A DNA stretch of 64,000 nt. It comes from Mannheimia cairinae (lineage in GTDB: Bacteria; Pseudomonadota; Gammaproteobacteria; Enterobacterales; Pasteurellaceae). Shown here one piece after another: positions 37,113 through 47,829 of this stretch; positions within the stretch are counted from its first letter, which is position 1; each line of letters begins with the position of its first letter. The stretch spans positions 310,001 through 374,000 of the forward strand of contig NZ_JAQSJE010000009.1 of assembly GCF_028649535.1 (NCBI RefSeq), read 5' to 3'. The notes below the pieces were generated by a model. The model worked only from the letters and a program-made list of their open reading frames with translations. It ran no database searches and was not told the DNA's origin. The translations under genes and the position numbers were made by a program.

Positions 37113-37868
37113 TTATAACAATTCCCAACTTAAATTGGAAATAAGCCGACATCGCTCACATTTGAAATGAAAAATATTATGCAGTGGTACTGGCAATTTC
37201 CAGTCCCCATTACACGATGGGCATTTTCGATTATATTCTTCATTAAAATCTGAACCTAATCTATAGAGATAATAAAAGGTGGGGATTTTTGTTTTTTTCT
37301 CGATTTGCTTGCATAATTCCAATCCCATTTTAGACAAAGGGCTATTTTCATTACTGATCTGATTTAATGCCTCAAATTCAAGAATTTGACCTTTCATTTG
37401 TAGCTGATCACAAGCTTGCCAATTTTGTTGCCAATTTAGCAACGATTCACTTAGTGATTGATTTTTTAGGCGATAAAGTGGAATAGGAGCAAAGCTTTCA
37501 CCATCGAAAAGAGGCGAACAGGTATCTAAATGCGTTGTATATAAAATTTGAAAAACAGGTTGCAAAATTTTACTTGTTTCTTCGGCCTGATAGTCTTGCC
37601 CTACTATCTCAAAGGCTTTAAATTGAACACCTGCCTCAGCTGCTTGTTGAAGAGCCTCATTAACTTCCTCACTATTGTAGCAAGCTAATAAGCTCTCTTG
37701 CTCTGACGTGCAAACTCGTACTTGAAACTCAGTTTGATGAAATGTTATCGGCATCTCTCTGCCAATAACTTGTCCATTATATAACCACTGATTTAAGACT
37801 TGACTTATTAGCGTGACAGGGTCTTGTTCAAAGTTCTGATAGCTAAAATGTGCAATTACTTGATACAC
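37113..37868 (-). CDS. DUF2310 zinc-ribbon protein, unknown function
   Basis: A 251-residue protein found mainly in Pasteurellaceae and relatives. The C-terminus forms a treble-clef/zinc ribbon: RKCPSCNGDW, then HFKCERCRLIS, giving a C-x2-C and C-x2-C pair. The N-terminal two thirds is alpha/beta with no motif I recognise. Its start overlaps the fieF stop by one base, so it is the last gene of the yaaA-lipoprotein-fieF-DUF2310 run. The ribbon suggests nucleic-acid or metal binding; nothing firmer can be said. Confidence 0.8.
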   Translation of the reverse strand: MYQVIAHFSYQNFEQDPVTLISQVLNQWLYNGQVIGREMPITFHQTEFQVRVCTSEQESLLACYNSEEVNEALQQAAEAGVQFKAFEIVGQDYQAEETSKILQPVFQILYTTHLDTCSPLFDGESFAPIPLYRLKNQSLSESLLNWQQNWQACDQLQMKGQILEFEALNQISNENSPLSKMGLELCKQIEKKTKIPTFYYLYRLGSDFNEEYNRKCPSCNGDWKLPVPLHNIFHFKCERCRLISNLSWELL

Positions 37869-38773
37869 TAAATACTCTCCGCCATATCTTTAAATTCTTC
37901 TTTCACAACAGTTGTTGGCTCTTGATGAATAATTACTTTTGACATTGGAAAAGCAGATAACAATTTTTGTTCTAAACTATCTGTAATTTCGTGAGCCACC
38001 AACAAGGTAAGATGATCATCAAGCTCTAAATGTAACTGGATAAAACGGACTGCCCCTGCTCGACGAGTAAGAATGTCGTGAATTCCTAAAATATTAGGAT
38101 GCTTTGAAGCTATATCTTTAATTAATTCTATTTCTTCATCTGGTAAAGCTTGATCTAATAATGTTTGTACTGCTACCCAAAACATTTTTACGGCATTTAA
38201 TGCAATATAAAGTGCGATACCAATAGCAAATAAAGCATCAGCATAAATAAAACCCGCACCATTTAGCAACATCGCCACTAAAATTGCCCCATTCATAAAT
38301 AAGTCTGTCTGGTAGTGTAAGGAATCAGCTTCAATCGCAGGGCTTTGGGTAATGCTCACTACATAACGCTGGTAAAATACTAATATTGCGGTTACAGCCA
38401 TTGACACAATACTGACTATTACACCAATATTTGATTGTTCAATTAATTCGGGATCTGTTAATTTATGAAAGCCTTGAAGTAACAAAAACACAGCTGAGCC
38501 TGAAATAAAAGCACTCTGTGCTAAAGCTGCTAAAGATTCTGCTTTACCGTGCCCAAAAGCGTGATTGTCGTCTGCAGGCTGTAAAGCAAAACGCAATACC
38601 AAAATATTCGTCAATGATGCGAATAAATCGACAACGGAATCTGTCATTGCGGCTAAAATTGAAATAGACCCAGTTTTCCACCAAGCAAGTGCTTTAATAA
38701 TTATTAAAGAAACCGCAACAATAATGGCTAAATTAGCCGCTCTTTTAACTAATTTATTGTATTCTTCTCTCAT
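37868..38773 (-). CDS. fieF: Cation diffusion facilitator, FieF-like iron/zinc efflux pump
   Basis: A 301-residue CDF antiporter in the inner membrane. It has six predicted helices. Metal-site motifs are visible in helix 2 (MTDSVVDLFASL), in DNHAFGHGKAESLA between helices 2 and 3, and in helix 5 (YADALFAIGIALY). The C-terminal cytosolic domain (about 205-295) carries IHDILTRRAGAVRFIQLHLELD. Closest family member is FieF (YiiP), exporting Fe(II), Zn(II) or Cd(II). It lies 5 bp after the lipoprotein gene and overlaps the DUF2310 gene by one base. Confidence 0.9.
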   Translation of the reverse strand: MREEYNKLVKRAANLAIIVAVSLIIIKALAWWKTGSISILAAMTDSVVDLFASLTNILVLRFALQPADDNHAFGHGKAESLAALAQSAFISGSAVFLLLQGFHKLTDPELIEQSNIGVIVSIVSMAVTAILVFYQRYVVSITQSPAIEADSLHYQTDLFMNGAILVAMLLNGAGFIYADALFAIGIALYIALNAVKMFWVAVQTLLDQALPDEEIELIKDIASKHPNILGIHDILTRRAGAVRFIQLHLELDDHLTLLVAHEITDSLEQKLLSAFPMSKVIIHQEPTTVVKEEFKDMAESI

Positions 38774-38778
38774 TTCTA

Positions 38779-39375
38779 TTATCTACATTCAATTTGCCAC
38801 CGCATTTGGTTAAAGGCTAAAGCGAGCTTTATCATCTCATCTGTGTAAGCGGTCAAATTTTCTGATTTTTTTGCAATTTTATTGACTGCACGCTTATCTG
38901 AAAATTGTAGTTGCCCATAGCCACAAGCCAAATCTCGCCCACGTGTTACCTCAAACATTATATTTTGAAAGCGTTCTGTTGGTGGGTATATAATCTGACT
39001 TTGCAACTCATTTTGCCAAATACCAAATTCAGTGGCTACATTAGGTTGTTTCGCAAAGCTAGATTGACGAAAAGCAAGACGTTGTTCTAAGGTTTGTCCT
39101 TTACTATTTTTATCTAAGAAAAAGAGAATGCCTTTATCCCAATCTTCTGCATTTTTAGTGCTATTCTCGGGTAAATAGAGCAAATGTTGCATATCATCCA
39201 GTTGATTATCCGTTATTTTTACGTAACGTTGCCCTTGAAATTCTACTTTATCCGGTATGGAAAATTGGGAGATATTGTTTGCACAACTTGATAACAATAA
39301 AGCCATAGGGGCGAATAATATTCGCCCTTTTTTCATCAATAGGCGTATGTAATACGCCCCTACATTTTTGTTCAT
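38779..39375 (-). CDS. Putative lipoprotein, unknown function
   Basis: A 198-residue protein. The ATG at 39375 overlaps the yaaA stop (TAATG). The hydrophobic segment ILFAPMALLLSSC ends in a lipobox with C31. A second ATG at residue 14 (39336) would give a more usual signal peptide, but it has no SD. The first 25 codons are built from two REP-like palindromes (39310-39328 and 39343-39359). The mature part has no domain I recognise. An uptake signal at 38845-38877 encodes IAKKSENLTAY. It lies between yaaA and fieF in a metal/oxidative-stress run. Confidence 0.7.
   Translation of the reverse strand: MNKNVGAYYIRLLMKKGRILFAPMALLLSSCANNISQFSIPDKVEFQGQRYVKITDNQLDDMQHLLYLPENSTKNAEDWDKGILFFLDKNSKGQTLEQRLAFRQSSFAKQPNVATEFGIWQNELQSQIIYPPTERFQNIMFEVTRGRDLACGYGQLQFSDKRAVNKIAKKSENLTAYTDEMIKLALAFNQMRWQIECR
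39310..39359. repeat. Pair of REP-like palindromes inside the lipoprotein start
   Basis: GGGCGAAT-AAT-ATTCGCCC (39310-39328) and GGCGTAT-GTA-ATACGCC (39343-39359), each a tight hairpin. The similar form (short GC-rich ends, 3-nt loop, flanking AGG/CCT) suggests the same repeat family, although the sequences differ. Confidence 0.6.
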
Positions 39376-40148
39376 TACTGTTCTTCTCGTTTAAAGACTA
39401 ATTCTGTTTCGGTAGAGTTTTCTCCATCAAACCAATAACCGCCATAATTAAAAGCTTTTAACTGTTCAATTTCAGTTGGTTGATTTTCTAATATAAAACG
39501 AACCATCATTCCACGGGCTTTTTTAGCATAAAAACTAATAACTTTATATTTGCCATTTTTTTCATCTAAAAAAATAGGTTTAACAATCGTTGCGTTTAAA
39601 TGGTGTGTTTTAACCGCATTAAAATATTCATCCGAAGCCAGGTTTACCAATACCCCGTCTCGCTGTTCATCGATCGCTTGTTGAAGATATTCTGTAATAG
39701 TATTACCCCAAAAGGCATAAAGATTCTTACCTTTAGGGTTCACCAGTTTCGTTCCCATTTCAAGACGATAAGGTTGCATTAAATCTAACGGGCGTAATAA
39801 TCCATATAAGCCAGATAACATTCGTAAATGCGTTTGTGCGTACTCTACCTGCTCTTTTGTTAAGCTTTTTGCATCTAACCCCGTATAAACATCACCTTTA
39901 AATGCAAATAATGCAGCTTTTGAATTTTGTTCGGTATGTTCAAATGCCCATTCGGTAAATCGAGCAACATTAAGGGCGGCTAATTTATCACTGATAGACA
40001 TTAAACTGCCAACTTCTGCAGGCGAAAGCTGTTTACAAATATTGATCAATTCTTGACTGTAAGCGGTCAAAGTTGGTTGAGAAAATGCAAAACCGTCAAC
40101 TTTACTTTCAAAATCTAACGTTTTTGCTGGGGAAATAATAGCTAACAT
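39375..40148 (-). CDS. yaaA: Peroxide stress resistance protein YaaA
   Basis: A 257-residue DUF328 protein that, in E. coli, lowers free iron and limits Fenton damage during peroxide stress. Signature stretches are [14 protein letters not shown] at the N-terminus, [11 protein letters not shown] near residue 83, and the C-terminal [13 protein letters not shown] and [17 protein letters not shown] precedes the ATG. It is divergent from glmU and heads the minus-strand run that includes fieF, which fits a shared iron-management theme. The fold binds DNA in vitro in some reports, but its mechanism is unsettled. Confidence 0.94.
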   Translation of the reverse strand: MLAIISPAKTLDFESKVDGFAFSQPTLTAYSQELINICKQLSPAEVGSLMSISDKLAALNVARFTEWAFEHTEQNSKAALFAFKGDVYTGLDAKSLTKEQVEYAQTHLRMLSGLYGLLRPLDLMQPYRLEMGTKLVNPKGKNLYAFWGNTITEYLQQAIDEQRDGVLVNLASDEYFNAVKTHHLNATIVKPIFLDEKNGKYKVISFYAKKARGMMVRFILENQPTEIEQLKAFNYGGYWFDGENSTETELVFKREEQ

Positions 40149-40286
40149 ATGGCTCCTTTTTCTAAAAAGGGAAATATTATAGCAGAAAAGTAAAATTTTG
40201 AGCTAACCGATGAAATCATTTAATAAACACGCTAAAATATATCCCAATGTGCTTTTTTATTTAAGAAAATTTAATAAGGGAAAATT

Positions 40287-41648
40287 ATGACTCAACTTAG
40301 TGTTGTTATTTTAGCTGCTGGTAAAGGTACTCGTATGTATTCAGATTTACCAAAAGTATTGCATCCAGTTGCTGGAAAACCGATGGTCAAACACGTAATT
40401 GATACCGCTAAACAATTAGAAGCTAATCAAATTCATCTTATTTATGGACACGGTGCTGATTTATTAAAAGCCCGATTAAATGAAGAACCTGTTAATTGGG
40501 TTTTTCAAGCTGAACAACTCGGTACTGGTCACGCAATGCAGCAAGCAGCTCCGTTTTTTGCAGATAATGAAAACATTGTAATGCTTTATGGTGATGCTCC
40601 TTTAATTACTAAAGAGACGCTGGCTCGTTTAATCGCTGAAAAACCAGAAAATGGTATTGCTCTCTTAACCGTTGAGCTGGCAAACCCAACGGGATATGGC
40701 CGTATTATTCGAGAAAATGGTTCAGTTGTTGCGATTGTTGAACAAAAAGATGCTACCCCAGAGCAGTTAAAAATTCAGGAAGTTAATACTGGTGTTATGG
40801 TGGCAAGCGGTGCAAGCTTTAAGAAATGGTTAAATAATTTAGATAATAACAATGCTCAAGGCGAGTATTATATTACTGATGTTATTGCTATGGCGAATAA
40901 AGATGGTTTTAAAGTTCAAGCGGTACAGGCAGATGAATTTATGGAAGTAGAAGGTGCTAATAACCGTTTACAACTAGCTGCATTAGAACGTTTTTATCAA
41001 AAAAGAGAGGCTGAAAAATTACTATTAGCCGGTGTTACTATCATTGATCCAACCCGTTTTGATGTTCGTGGCAATATTGTTCACGGTAAAGATGTGTATA
41101 TTGATGTTAATGTTATTTTAGAAGGTAATATCAAACTAGGTAATAATGTAAAAATTGGTGCTGGTTGCGTACTAAAAAATTGTGAAATTGGCGACAATGT
41201 AGAAATTAAACCGTATTCTGTAATTGAAGATGCTGTTGTTGGAGCAAAATCGGCAATCGGGCCATTTTCACGCTTGCGTCCTGGTGCAGAATTAGCAGAA
41301 GAAACACATATTGGTAACTTTGTTGAAATTAAGAAAGCCGTTGTTGGTAAGGGGTCTAAGGTAAACCATCTAACCTATATTGGTGATGCAGAAATTGGAA
41401 CAGATTGTAATATCGGTGCAGGTGTGATCACCTGTAATTACGATGGTGCAAACAAATTTAAAACCATTATTGGCGATAATGTTTTTGTCGGTTCAGACAG
41501 CCAATTAGTTGCACCGGTTACTATTGCTAGCGGCTCAACTATCGGAGCTGGAGCGACGGTAACTAAAGATATTGCTGAAAATGAATTAGTTATTAGCCGA
41601 GTACCACAACACCATATTCAAGGTTGGAAACGTCCAACTAAAAAATAA
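40287..41648 (+). CDS. glmU: Bifunctional GlmU (GlcNAc-1-P uridyltransferase / GlcN-1-P acetyltransferase)
   Basis: A 453-residue enzyme making UDP-GlcNAc for peptidoglycan and lipopolysaccharide. The N-terminal nucleotidyltransferase has [19 protein letters not shown] and YGDAPLI. The C-terminal left-handed beta helix (about 250-440) has hexapeptide repeats such as [10 protein letters not shown] and [12 protein letters not shown]. An SD (AAGGGA) precedes the ATG. It is divergent from yaaA and convergent with galU, another UDP-sugar gene. Length and motifs match the family. Confidence 0.96.
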   Translation: MTQLSVVILAAGKGTRMYSDLPKVLHPVAGKPMVKHVIDTAKQLEANQIHLIYGHGADLLKARLNEEPVNWVFQAEQLGTGHAMQQAAPFFADNENIVMLYGDAPLITKETLARLIAEKPENGIALLTVELANPTGYGRIIRENGSVVAIVEQKDATPEQLKIQEVNTGVMVASGASFKKWLNNLDNNNAQGEYYITDVIAMANKDGFKVQAVQADEFMEVEGANNRLQLAALERFYQKREAEKLLLAGVTIIDPTRFDVRGNIVHGKDVYIDVNVILEGNIKLGNNVKIGAGCVLKNCEIGDNVEIKPYSVIEDAVVGAKSAIGPFSRLRPGAELAEETHIGNFVEIKKAVVGKGSKVNHLTYIGDAEIGTDCNIGAGVITCNYDGANKFKTIIGDNVFVGSDSQLVAPVTIASGSTIGAGATVTKDIAENELVISRVPQHHIQGWKRPTKK

Positions 41649-41669
41649 AGCTAACATAGCTTTAAAATT

Positions 41670-41698
41670 AATGCCTCTATTGAGTCAATAGAGGCATT
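41670..41698. terminator. Bidirectional terminator between glmU and galU
   Basis: An 11-to-14-bp near-perfect inverted repeat centred at 41684 (arm AATGCCTCTAT). It lies between two convergent genes, with an AT-rich flank on both sides. Confidence 0.75.
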
Positions 41699-41703
41699 TA
41701 TCA

Positions 41704-42591
41704 TTATAAAGTTTTTGCTAAATCTTTAATAAATTCTTTGAATTCTGTCCCACATTTATCGTGATGCAAACTATATTCAACAAAGGCTTTCATATAGCCA
41801 ACTTTATCACCACAGTCAAATGAACGACCTGTCATATTAAATGCTTCAACTGTTTCTTGTTGAATCAACATATCAATAGCATCCGTTAATTGGATTTCAT
41901 CGCCCACACCCACAGGTGTTCTTTCCAATAAATCCCAAATATTAGCTGAGAACACATAACGTCCCACAACCGCTAAATTTGATGGTGCCTCTTCTACACT
42001 TGGCTTTTCTACCATACGGCTAATTGGTGCTGAATCACCTAGCGGAATATCTACTCCATTGCAATCAGCTACACCATAACTACTGACATTTTCCATCGGT
42101 ACTGGTGCCACCATAATCTGGCTATTTCCCGTTTCTTTGAAACGTTTAATCATTGCAGCCAGATTTTCTGTTTTTTGGTTTGCAGTAAAGTCACCTAATA
42201 ATACATCAGGTAAAACCACTGCAAAAGGTTCATTTCCAATTACTGAACGTCCACATAAAACTGCGTGTCCAAGCCCTTTTGCTTGCCCTTGTCTAACGTG
42301 AATTAAGGTAACATCTTTTGGTACTATTGAGCGTACTTCCTCTAGTAATTGACGCTTAACTCGTTTTTCAAGCATTGTTTCAAGCTCAAAAGAGGTATCA
42401 AAATGGTTTTCGATCGCATTTTTTGAAGAATGTGTAACCAGTACAATTTCCTTAAACCCTGCAGCAACACATTCATTTACTATATATTGAATTAACGGTT
42501 TATCTGCAAGGGTTAGCATCTCTTTTGGAATAGCTTTTGTTGCAGGCAACATTCGTGTGCCAAGACCAGCTACAGGAATAATAACTTTCAT
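41704..42591 (-). CDS. galU: UTP-glucose-1-phosphate uridylyltransferase
   Basis: The 295-residue enzyme makes UDP-glucose for surface polysaccharides and galactose use. Signature [23 protein letters not shown] at the N-terminus includes the nucleotide-binding loop, followed by [13 protein letters not shown] and [12 protein letters not shown]. The later [12 protein letters not shown] lysine motif is present. It lies downstream of manB but behind an uptake-signal hairpin, so it likely has its own promoter. Confidence 0.95.
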   Translation of the reverse strand: MKVIIPVAGLGTRMLPATKAIPKEMLTLADKPLIQYIVNECVAAGFKEIVLVTHSSKNAIENHFDTSFELETMLEKRVKRQLLEEVRSIVPKDVTLIHVRQGQAKGLGHAVLCGRSVIGNEPFAVVLPDVLLGDFTANQKTENLAAMIKRFKETGNSQIMVAPVPMENVSSYGVADCNGVDIPLGDSAPISRMVEKPSVEEAPSNLAVVGRYVFSANIWDLLERTPVGVGDEIQLTDAIDMLIQQETVEAFNMTGRSFDCGDKVGYMKAFVEYSLHHDKCGTEFKEFIKDLAKTL

Positions 42592-42622
42592 TGAAAATCC
42601 TTTAAGTAATTATTTATTATTT

Positions 42623-42657
42623 TAAAATTAACCGCTTGTCTGTTTAACAAGCGGTTA
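42623..42657 (-). terminator. Inverted uptake-signal hairpin after manB
   Basis: An 11-bp perfect stem: TAACCGCTTGT (42629-42639) and ACAAGCGGTTA (42647-42657), 7-nt loop. On the minus strand it is followed by TTTTAAAATAA. Two complete uptake cores form the stem. Confidence 0.7.
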
Positions 42658-42679
42658 GATTTCACTGATATTTTACCAA

Positions 42680-44038
42680 TTATTGACGTAATAATGCTAA
42701 AATTTCATCTGTTTTTTGTTGCATTAATGCTTTATCGCCACGTGTTTCTAAATTTAAGCGAACGACTGGTTCGGTGTTAGAGCTACGTAAATTAAAACGC
42801 CAATTCTCAAACTCTACACTAATACCATCTAGTGTTTCAACCTTACCATCTTTGTAAGCTTCTTTCACCCGAGCAATAGAGGCTTGTGCATCGGTAAGTT
42901 TGCTATTAATTTCGCCTGGCGATGGGAATTTATCTAAACGCTCGCCCACTAATTCACTTAATGATTTGCCTGTAGTGCAGAGTAATTCTAATGTTAATAA
43001 CCACGGAATCATTCCACTATCACAGTAGAAGAAGTCTCGGAAATAGTGATGTGCAGACATTTCACCACCATAAATAGCATCAACTTCACGCATTTTTTCT
43101 TTAATGAAAGAGTGCCCTGATTTAGACATTACAGGCACTCCACCCGCCCCACTGACTAGTTCTTCGGTATTCCAAATTAAGCGAGGGTCATAGATGATCT
43201 TAGCACCTTTATTTTTAGCTAAAAATGCTTGTGATAATAAACCTACCACATAATAGCCTTCAATAAAGCCACCTTTTTCATCAAAAAAGAAACAACGGTC
43301 AAAATCGCCATCAAATGCAATACCAGCATCTGCTTTAGTTTCTAAAACAGCTTGGATAGAGTCTTCACGATTTTCGTGCAAAATTGGGTTAGGAATACCA
43401 TTTGGGAAATTACCATCTGGATTATTGTGTACTTTGATAAATTCAACAGGTACCTGATGAGCTTTAAATTGTGCTTCAATCGCATCAATAATTTGACCTG
43501 CTGCACCATTTCCAGAATTAATCACTAATTTTTTCGGTGTTAGCTTACTTAAATCAATGTATGAAAGAAGATGTTCAACATACTCACCTTGCACTGATTT
43601 CTGTGTATAAGTGCCTCGTTTTTCAACAGCTGGAAAATTATTTTCTTCAGCCAAACGTTGAATATCCGCTAAACCAGTGTCGGCACTAATTGGTCTAGAA
43701 CCTTCTCGCACCAGTTTCATACCATTATAATCCATCGGATTATGACTTGCCGTTACTTGAATACCGCCATCTGTTTTTAGGAATGAGGTGGCAAAATATA
43801 CCTCTTCTGTTCCAGTTAAACCCAGATCAATAACATCTACACCTGAATCTAACAAACCGTTTGTAACAGCACTTTTAAGTTCATTACTAGTTAAACGAAC
43901 GTCTCCACCCACTACTATTGATTTTGGCTTAAGATATTGACCAAATGCTCGACCAATACGATATGCAATATCTGTATTTAACTCTGTACCTAATTGGCCA
44001 CGAATATCATAAGCTTTAAAACAAGTAAGTTTTCCCAT
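42680..44038 (-). CDS. manB: Phosphomannomutase/phosphoglucomutase family protein
   Basis: A 452-residue alpha-D-phosphohexomutase. The phosphoserine is S98 in [14 protein letters not shown], the metal loop is DGDFDRC, and the sugar-binding GEMSAHHYF and phosphate-binding RSSNTEP loops are intact. ManB/CpsG makes mannose 1-phosphate for GDP-mannose, but close relatives act on glucose. Adjacent galU fits a sugar-nucleotide role. No other mannose genes are nearby, so the exact substrate remains open. Confidence 0.87.
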   Translation of the reverse strand: MGKLTCFKAYDIRGQLGTELNTDIAYRIGRAFGQYLKPKSIVVGGDVRLTSNELKSAVTNGLLDSGVDVIDLGLTGTEEVYFATSFLKTDGGIQVTASHNPMDYNGMKLVREGSRPISADTGLADIQRLAEENNFPAVEKRGTYTQKSVQGEYVEHLLSYIDLSKLTPKKLVINSGNGAAGQIIDAIEAQFKAHQVPVEFIKVHNNPDGNFPNGIPNPILHENREDSIQAVLETKADAGIAFDGDFDRCFFFDEKGGFIEGYYVVGLLSQAFLAKNKGAKIIYDPRLIWNTEELVSGAGGVPVMSKSGHSFIKEKMREVDAIYGGEMSAHHYFRDFFYCDSGMIPWLLTLELLCTTGKSLSELVGERLDKFPSPGEINSKLTDAQASIARVKEAYKDGKVETLDGISVEFENWRFNLRSSNTEPVVRLNLETRGDKALMQQKTDEILALLRQ

Positions 44039-44064
44039 AGTGTTTTCCTTGTGAGGTTAATGAA

Positions 44065-44250
44065 TTAATCCGATTTATCCTCGTCTGCCGAGGCTTTAAT
44101 CTTGTCATAAATCTCTTGACGGTGTACTGAGATCTCTTTAGGTGCATTCACACCTAATTTAACTTGGTTTCCTCGTATGCTGAGTACCGTGATCTCAACA
44201 TCGTCTCCTACGAGTAAAACCTCCCCAATTTTACGAGTTAGAATAAGCAT
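44065..44250 (-). CDS. csrA: Carbon storage regulator CsrA
   Basis: A 61-residue RNA-binding dimer that represses or stabilises mRNAs with GGA motifs. The conserved N-terminal strand [17 protein letters not shown] and the [10 protein letters not shown] helix (R44 equivalent for RNA contact) are present. It lies downstream of alaS, the standard alaS-csrA order. The SD GGAGAC lies in a leader that also has a hairpin (44272-44299), placed where CsrA or the hairpin itself could affect translation. Confidence 0.96.
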   Translation of the reverse strand: MLILTRKIGEVLLVGDDVEITVLSIRGNQVKLGVNAPKEISVHRQEIYDKIKASADEDKSD

Positions 44251-44271
44251 AATTGTCTCCTACTGGGTTAA

Positions 44272-44299
44272 AGCCCTATTACTGCTTAAATATAGGGCT
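44272..44299 (-). terminator. Hairpin between alaS and csrA
   Basis: An 8-bp stem (44272-44279 with 44292-44299, arm AGCCCTAT), about 20 nt before the csrA start. There is no good T-run on the minus strand, so it may be a leader structure rather than a full terminator. Confidence 0.4.
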
Positions 44300-44333
44300 A
44301 AGCTTCAAGGCTAATTTTTGCCTTGTTATTATT

Positions 44334-46961
44334 TTAAAGTTTTGCAGTAATCCAATCTTGTGCCAATGCTAAAGCTTGTGGAATACTTTCAGGTTCTGAA
44401 CCTCCAGCCATTGCCATATCAGGACGACCGCCTCCTTTCCCACCAACTTTCTGAGCCATTGCACCAACTAGCTCACCTGCATTTACTTTATTCGTTAAGT
44501 CTTTGGTCACACCTGCAATCAGATTTACTTTTCCATCTGTATTGGCAATAAAAACAATAATTGCACTTCCTAATTGATTTTTAAGATCATCAACCATTGT
44601 TCTTAATGCTTTTGGCTCAACATTTTCTAATTGTTGAATAACGACGTTTACTCCATTAATTTGGGTCGCTTGTTTTGCTAAATCAGCCCCTGCTTGAGCA
44701 GCTTGTTTTTCTTTTAGCTGCTGAAGTTCTTTTTCTGTACGTTTAGCTTTTTCTTGTAATTGAAGAATTTTTTCAACTAACGAATTGCTATCTGCTTTTA
44801 ATAATTCTGCACTTTGTTGCATTGCTTGTTGTAAATTCTGTAGCCATGCTATTGCATTTTCACCAGTTAATGCTTCAATACGGCGAACACCTGCAGCAAC
44901 TGCACCTTCTGAGGTGATTTTAAATAGACCAATATCACCTGTTTGTTTAACGTGCGTACCACCACAAAGCTCAATAGAGAACTCAGACATCTCAACAACA
45001 CGCACAACATCACCGTATTTTTCGCCAAATAATGCCATTGCACCTTTTGCTTTTGCTGATTCAATATCCATTTCTTGGATAACGACATTGATATTCTCAC
45101 GCACTTTTGTATTTACTATACGCTCAACTTCTTCAAGTTGCACCTTAGTAATCGCTTCTGGTTGAGAAATATCAAAACGCAATACATTTTCTGAAACCAA
45201 AGAACCTTTTTGGGTAACGTGATCACCTAATACTTGACGTAATGCAGAATGTAATAAGTGGGTTGCACTGTGATTTAATGTAATTGAGTGGCGACGCTCT
45301 TTATTTACTTGGGTAGCTACTTTATCACCGACAGAAAGAGTGCCTGAGGTTAATTGACCAATATGCCCAAAGACTTGACCATATTTTTGTGTATCTGCCA
45401 CATCAAAATTGCAAATTTCTGATGAAATATAACCGCTATCACCGATTTGCCCACCCATTTCAGCATAGAATGGCGTTTTATCTAAAATAACAACTGCATT
45501 TTCGCCTGATTGAATAGATTCAACGGCTTGTCCATTACTAAATAAGGCAATAATTTTTGCATCTGTGAATTCGGTTTCGGTGTGTCCTACAAATTCCGTT
45601 TTGCCTTCGACTTTAATTACATTATTGTAATCTGTGCCGAAATTACTGCTTGCTTTAGCACGTTCACGCTGAGCTGTCATTTCAGCTTCAAAGCCTGCTT
45701 CATCAATCGTAATATCACGCTCACGGCAAACATCAGCTGTTAAATCTAATGGGAAACCATAAGTATCATAAAGTTTAAATGCGACTTGACCTGAAAGGGT
45801 TTTATTTTCTACTTTAGTTAAAGCATCTTCTAATAACGCTAAGCCACGTTCAAGTGTACGAGCAAACTGCTCTTCTTCTGCTTTTAAGGTCTTTTGGATA
45901 TGTGCTTGTTTTTGGCTCAATACTTCACCAGCCTGCCCCATTACTTGAGCTAATGTCGGCACTAATTTATAGAAGAATGCTTCTTTAGCACCTAAAAGGT
46001 TACCGTGACGAACCGCACGACGAATAATGCGACGTAACACATAACCACGACCTTCATTTGAAGGAACGACTCCATCAGCAATTAGGTAAGAACAAGCTCG
46101 GATATGATCAGCAACTACACGTAATGATTTATTATCTAAATCTGTGACATTCAGTAATGAAGCCACTTCTTTAATTAATGTTTGGAAAATATCAATTTCA
46201 TAGTTAGAGTTTACGTGTTGTAAAACTGCGGTCATACGCTCTAAGCCCATACCTGTATCAACAGAAGGCTTAGGTAGTTTTTCCATCGTACCATCGGCTT
46301 GGCGATTAAATTGCATAAATACAATATTCCAAACTTCAATGTAACGGTCACCATCTTCCTCTGGTGTACCAGGTAAACCGCCCCAATGTTCCGGACCATG
46401 ATCATAGAAGATCTCAGTACAAGGGCCACAAGGACCAGTATCTCCCATTGCCCAGAAATTATCTGATGCATAAGCGGCACCTTTATTATCCCCGATACGA
46501 ATAATATGATCTGCCGGTACACCTACTTCTTGATGCCAAATATCATAGGCTTCATCATCGGTTTCATACACCGTCACGTAAAGTTTTTCTTTTGGTAAAC
46601 CTAACCATTGTGGAGAAGTTAAAAATTCCCAACCAAATTTAATCGCATCTTGTTTGAAATAGTCCCCAAAGCTGAAATTACCCATCATTTCAAAAAAAGT
46701 ATGATGGCGAGCAGTGTAACCTACATTCTCTAAATCGTTATGCTTACCACCGGCACGCACACAACGTTGTGCTGTTGTTGCCCTTGTGTATGGACGTTTT
46801 TCTAAACCTAAGAAAACGTCTTTAAATTGATTCATACCCGCATTAGTAAATAATAATGTTGGATCATTTTCTGGTACTAAAGAGCTGCTCGGTACAATCG
46901 TATGACCTTTAGTTTGAAAGAACTCTAAAAAAGACTGTCTAATATCTGAAGTTGTTTTCAT
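44334..46961 (-). CDS. alaS: Alanyl-tRNA synthetase
   Basis: An 875-residue class II synthetase. The aminoacylation domain shows motif 2 ([16 protein letters not shown]) and [10 protein letters not shown]. The editing domain has the [11 protein letters not shown] zinc motif near residue 564 and the partner CGGTHV near 666. The C-terminal oligomerisation region includes a coiled coil ([17 protein letters not shown]) and ends with [15 protein letters not shown], the glycine-rich C-Ala motif. Length matches E. coli AlaS (876). It lies just upstream of csrA, the usual order. Confidence 0.97.
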   Translation of the reverse strand: MKTTSDIRQSFLEFFQTKGHTIVPSSSLVPENDPTLLFTNAGMNQFKDVFLGLEKRPYTRATTAQRCVRAGGKHNDLENVGYTARHHTFFEMMGNFSFGDYFKQDAIKFGWEFLTSPQWLGLPKEKLYVTVYETDDEAYDIWHQEVGVPADHIIRIGDNKGAAYASDNFWAMGDTGPCGPCTEIFYDHGPEHWGGLPGTPEEDGDRYIEVWNIVFMQFNRQADGTMEKLPKPSVDTGMGLERMTAVLQHVNSNYEIDIFQTLIKEVASLLNVTDLDNKSLRVVADHIRACSYLIADGVVPSNEGRGYVLRRIIRRAVRHGNLLGAKEAFFYKLVPTLAQVMGQAGEVLSQKQAHIQKTLKAEEEQFARTLERGLALLEDALTKVENKTLSGQVAFKLYDTYGFPLDLTADVCRERDITIDEAGFEAEMTAQRERAKASSNFGTDYNNVIKVEGKTEFVGHTETEFTDAKIIALFSNGQAVESIQSGENAVVILDKTPFYAEMGGQIGDSGYISSEICNFDVADTQKYGQVFGHIGQLTSGTLSVGDKVATQVNKERRHSITLNHSATHLLHSALRQVLGDHVTQKGSLVSENVLRFDISQPEAITKVQLEEVERIVNTKVRENINVVIQEMDIESAKAKGAMALFGEKYGDVVRVVEMSEFSIELCGGTHVKQTGDIGLFKITSEGAVAAGVRRIEALTGENAIAWLQNLQQAMQQSAELLKADSNSLVEKILQLQEKAKRTEKELQQLKEKQAAQAGADLAKQATQINGVNVVIQQLENVEPKALRTMVDDLKNQLGSAIIVFIANTDGKVNLIAGVTKDLTNKVNAGELVGAMAQKVGGKGGGRPDMAMAGGSEPESIPQALALAQDWITAKL

Positions 46962-47154
46962 TGTGAAATACTCTTAAAAAAGAAAAGTTAAGCATTAAAA
47001 TAATGCAACTATTTTACACATTTTTTATTATATTTTGTTAGCTATGTTTGTCTTATTTAAGCAATTTAGTCGTTTTTTTATCCAAACACTTGCATTTGCA
47101 GATAGACTTTAGCATCAATACGATATAGCACCCTACGGTGTAAATTTTCTTCAA

Positions 47155-47202
47155 AAAATAACCGCTTGAAGAATGCACAAACTTATCTCAAGCGGTTATT
47201 TT
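47155..47202. terminator. Inverted uptake-signal hairpin after uspA
   Basis: A 15-bp perfect stem: 47155-47169 with 47188-47202 (arm AAAATAACCGCTTGA), flanked by A and T runs on either side. Likely terminator for uspA and possibly bidirectional. Confidence 0.7.
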
Positions 47203-47221
47203 TATTTAACATTTAACAAAA

Positions 47222-47647
47222 TTATTCTTCTGTTAGTGGCACTACTAACATATCAATAGTCACATTATTCATTACTTGGCGAGTAGAAGACATAAATTTA
47301 CTCCAGAAGTCTTGATGATGCCCTGTAATCAATAAATCAACATTATGTTTTTCAACAGCCTCTTGTAAGACTTGGCTAAAATCACCTGTACCATTTAAGC
47401 AATCTGAAACTGGGTAATCTACCTTAGCGGCTAGCTCCGCTAATGCCGTATTGGTCTCCTCAACAACACTATCCTGTACTGAAGACATATTTATATCAAT
47501 GAGTCCTGTGTATAAATCAGAGAAATTTACATCAACGTGAATAAGTGAAAGTTTTGCTCCACATTTTGCAGCTAAACCAGCACCTTTTCGAACTAAAACA
47601 AGACTTTCTTCTGAAAGATCGACTGCAACTAAAATATGTTTGTACAT
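47222..47647 (-). CDS. uspA: Universal stress protein UspA
   Basis: A 141-residue cytosolic stress protein of the UspA class. N-terminal MYKHILVAVDLSEES and C-terminal DLLITGHHQDFWSKFMSSTRQVMNNV are typical. I choose the ATG at 47647, 8 nt after AAGGAG; an earlier in-frame start 45 bp upstream would add residues absent from the family. UspA is a non-ATP-binding dimer induced by many stresses. It is divergent from fnr, the regulator of anaerobic genes. Confidence 0.94.
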   Translation of the reverse strand: MYKHILVAVDLSEESLVLVRKGAGLAAKCGAKLSLIHVDVNFSDLYTGLIDINMSSVQDSVVEETNTALAELAAKVDYPVSDCLNGTGDFSQVLQEAVEKHNVDLLITGHHQDFWSKFMSSTRQVMNNVTIDMLVVPLTEE

Positions 47648-47829
47648 AATAAGCTCCTTGTTTTTAGGTTTATTCTTAATTTGTAGAGGCATACTAACAC
47701 ACTCTTTTTAATAAAAACTTGAAGTAGATCGCAAAACAGAAAATTTCTTAGAATTTTTTAATTACTCATTTCGGAGTATTGCTAATTTTTCCATCTCTCT
47801 TTGCTTAAGCTAAATTTTAGTGGTAAACT

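Noticed and set aside
47719-47732. A second FNR site for uspA (TTGAA-GTAG-ATCGC)
   Set aside because: Only about 7 of 10 consensus bases match, and the right half is poor.
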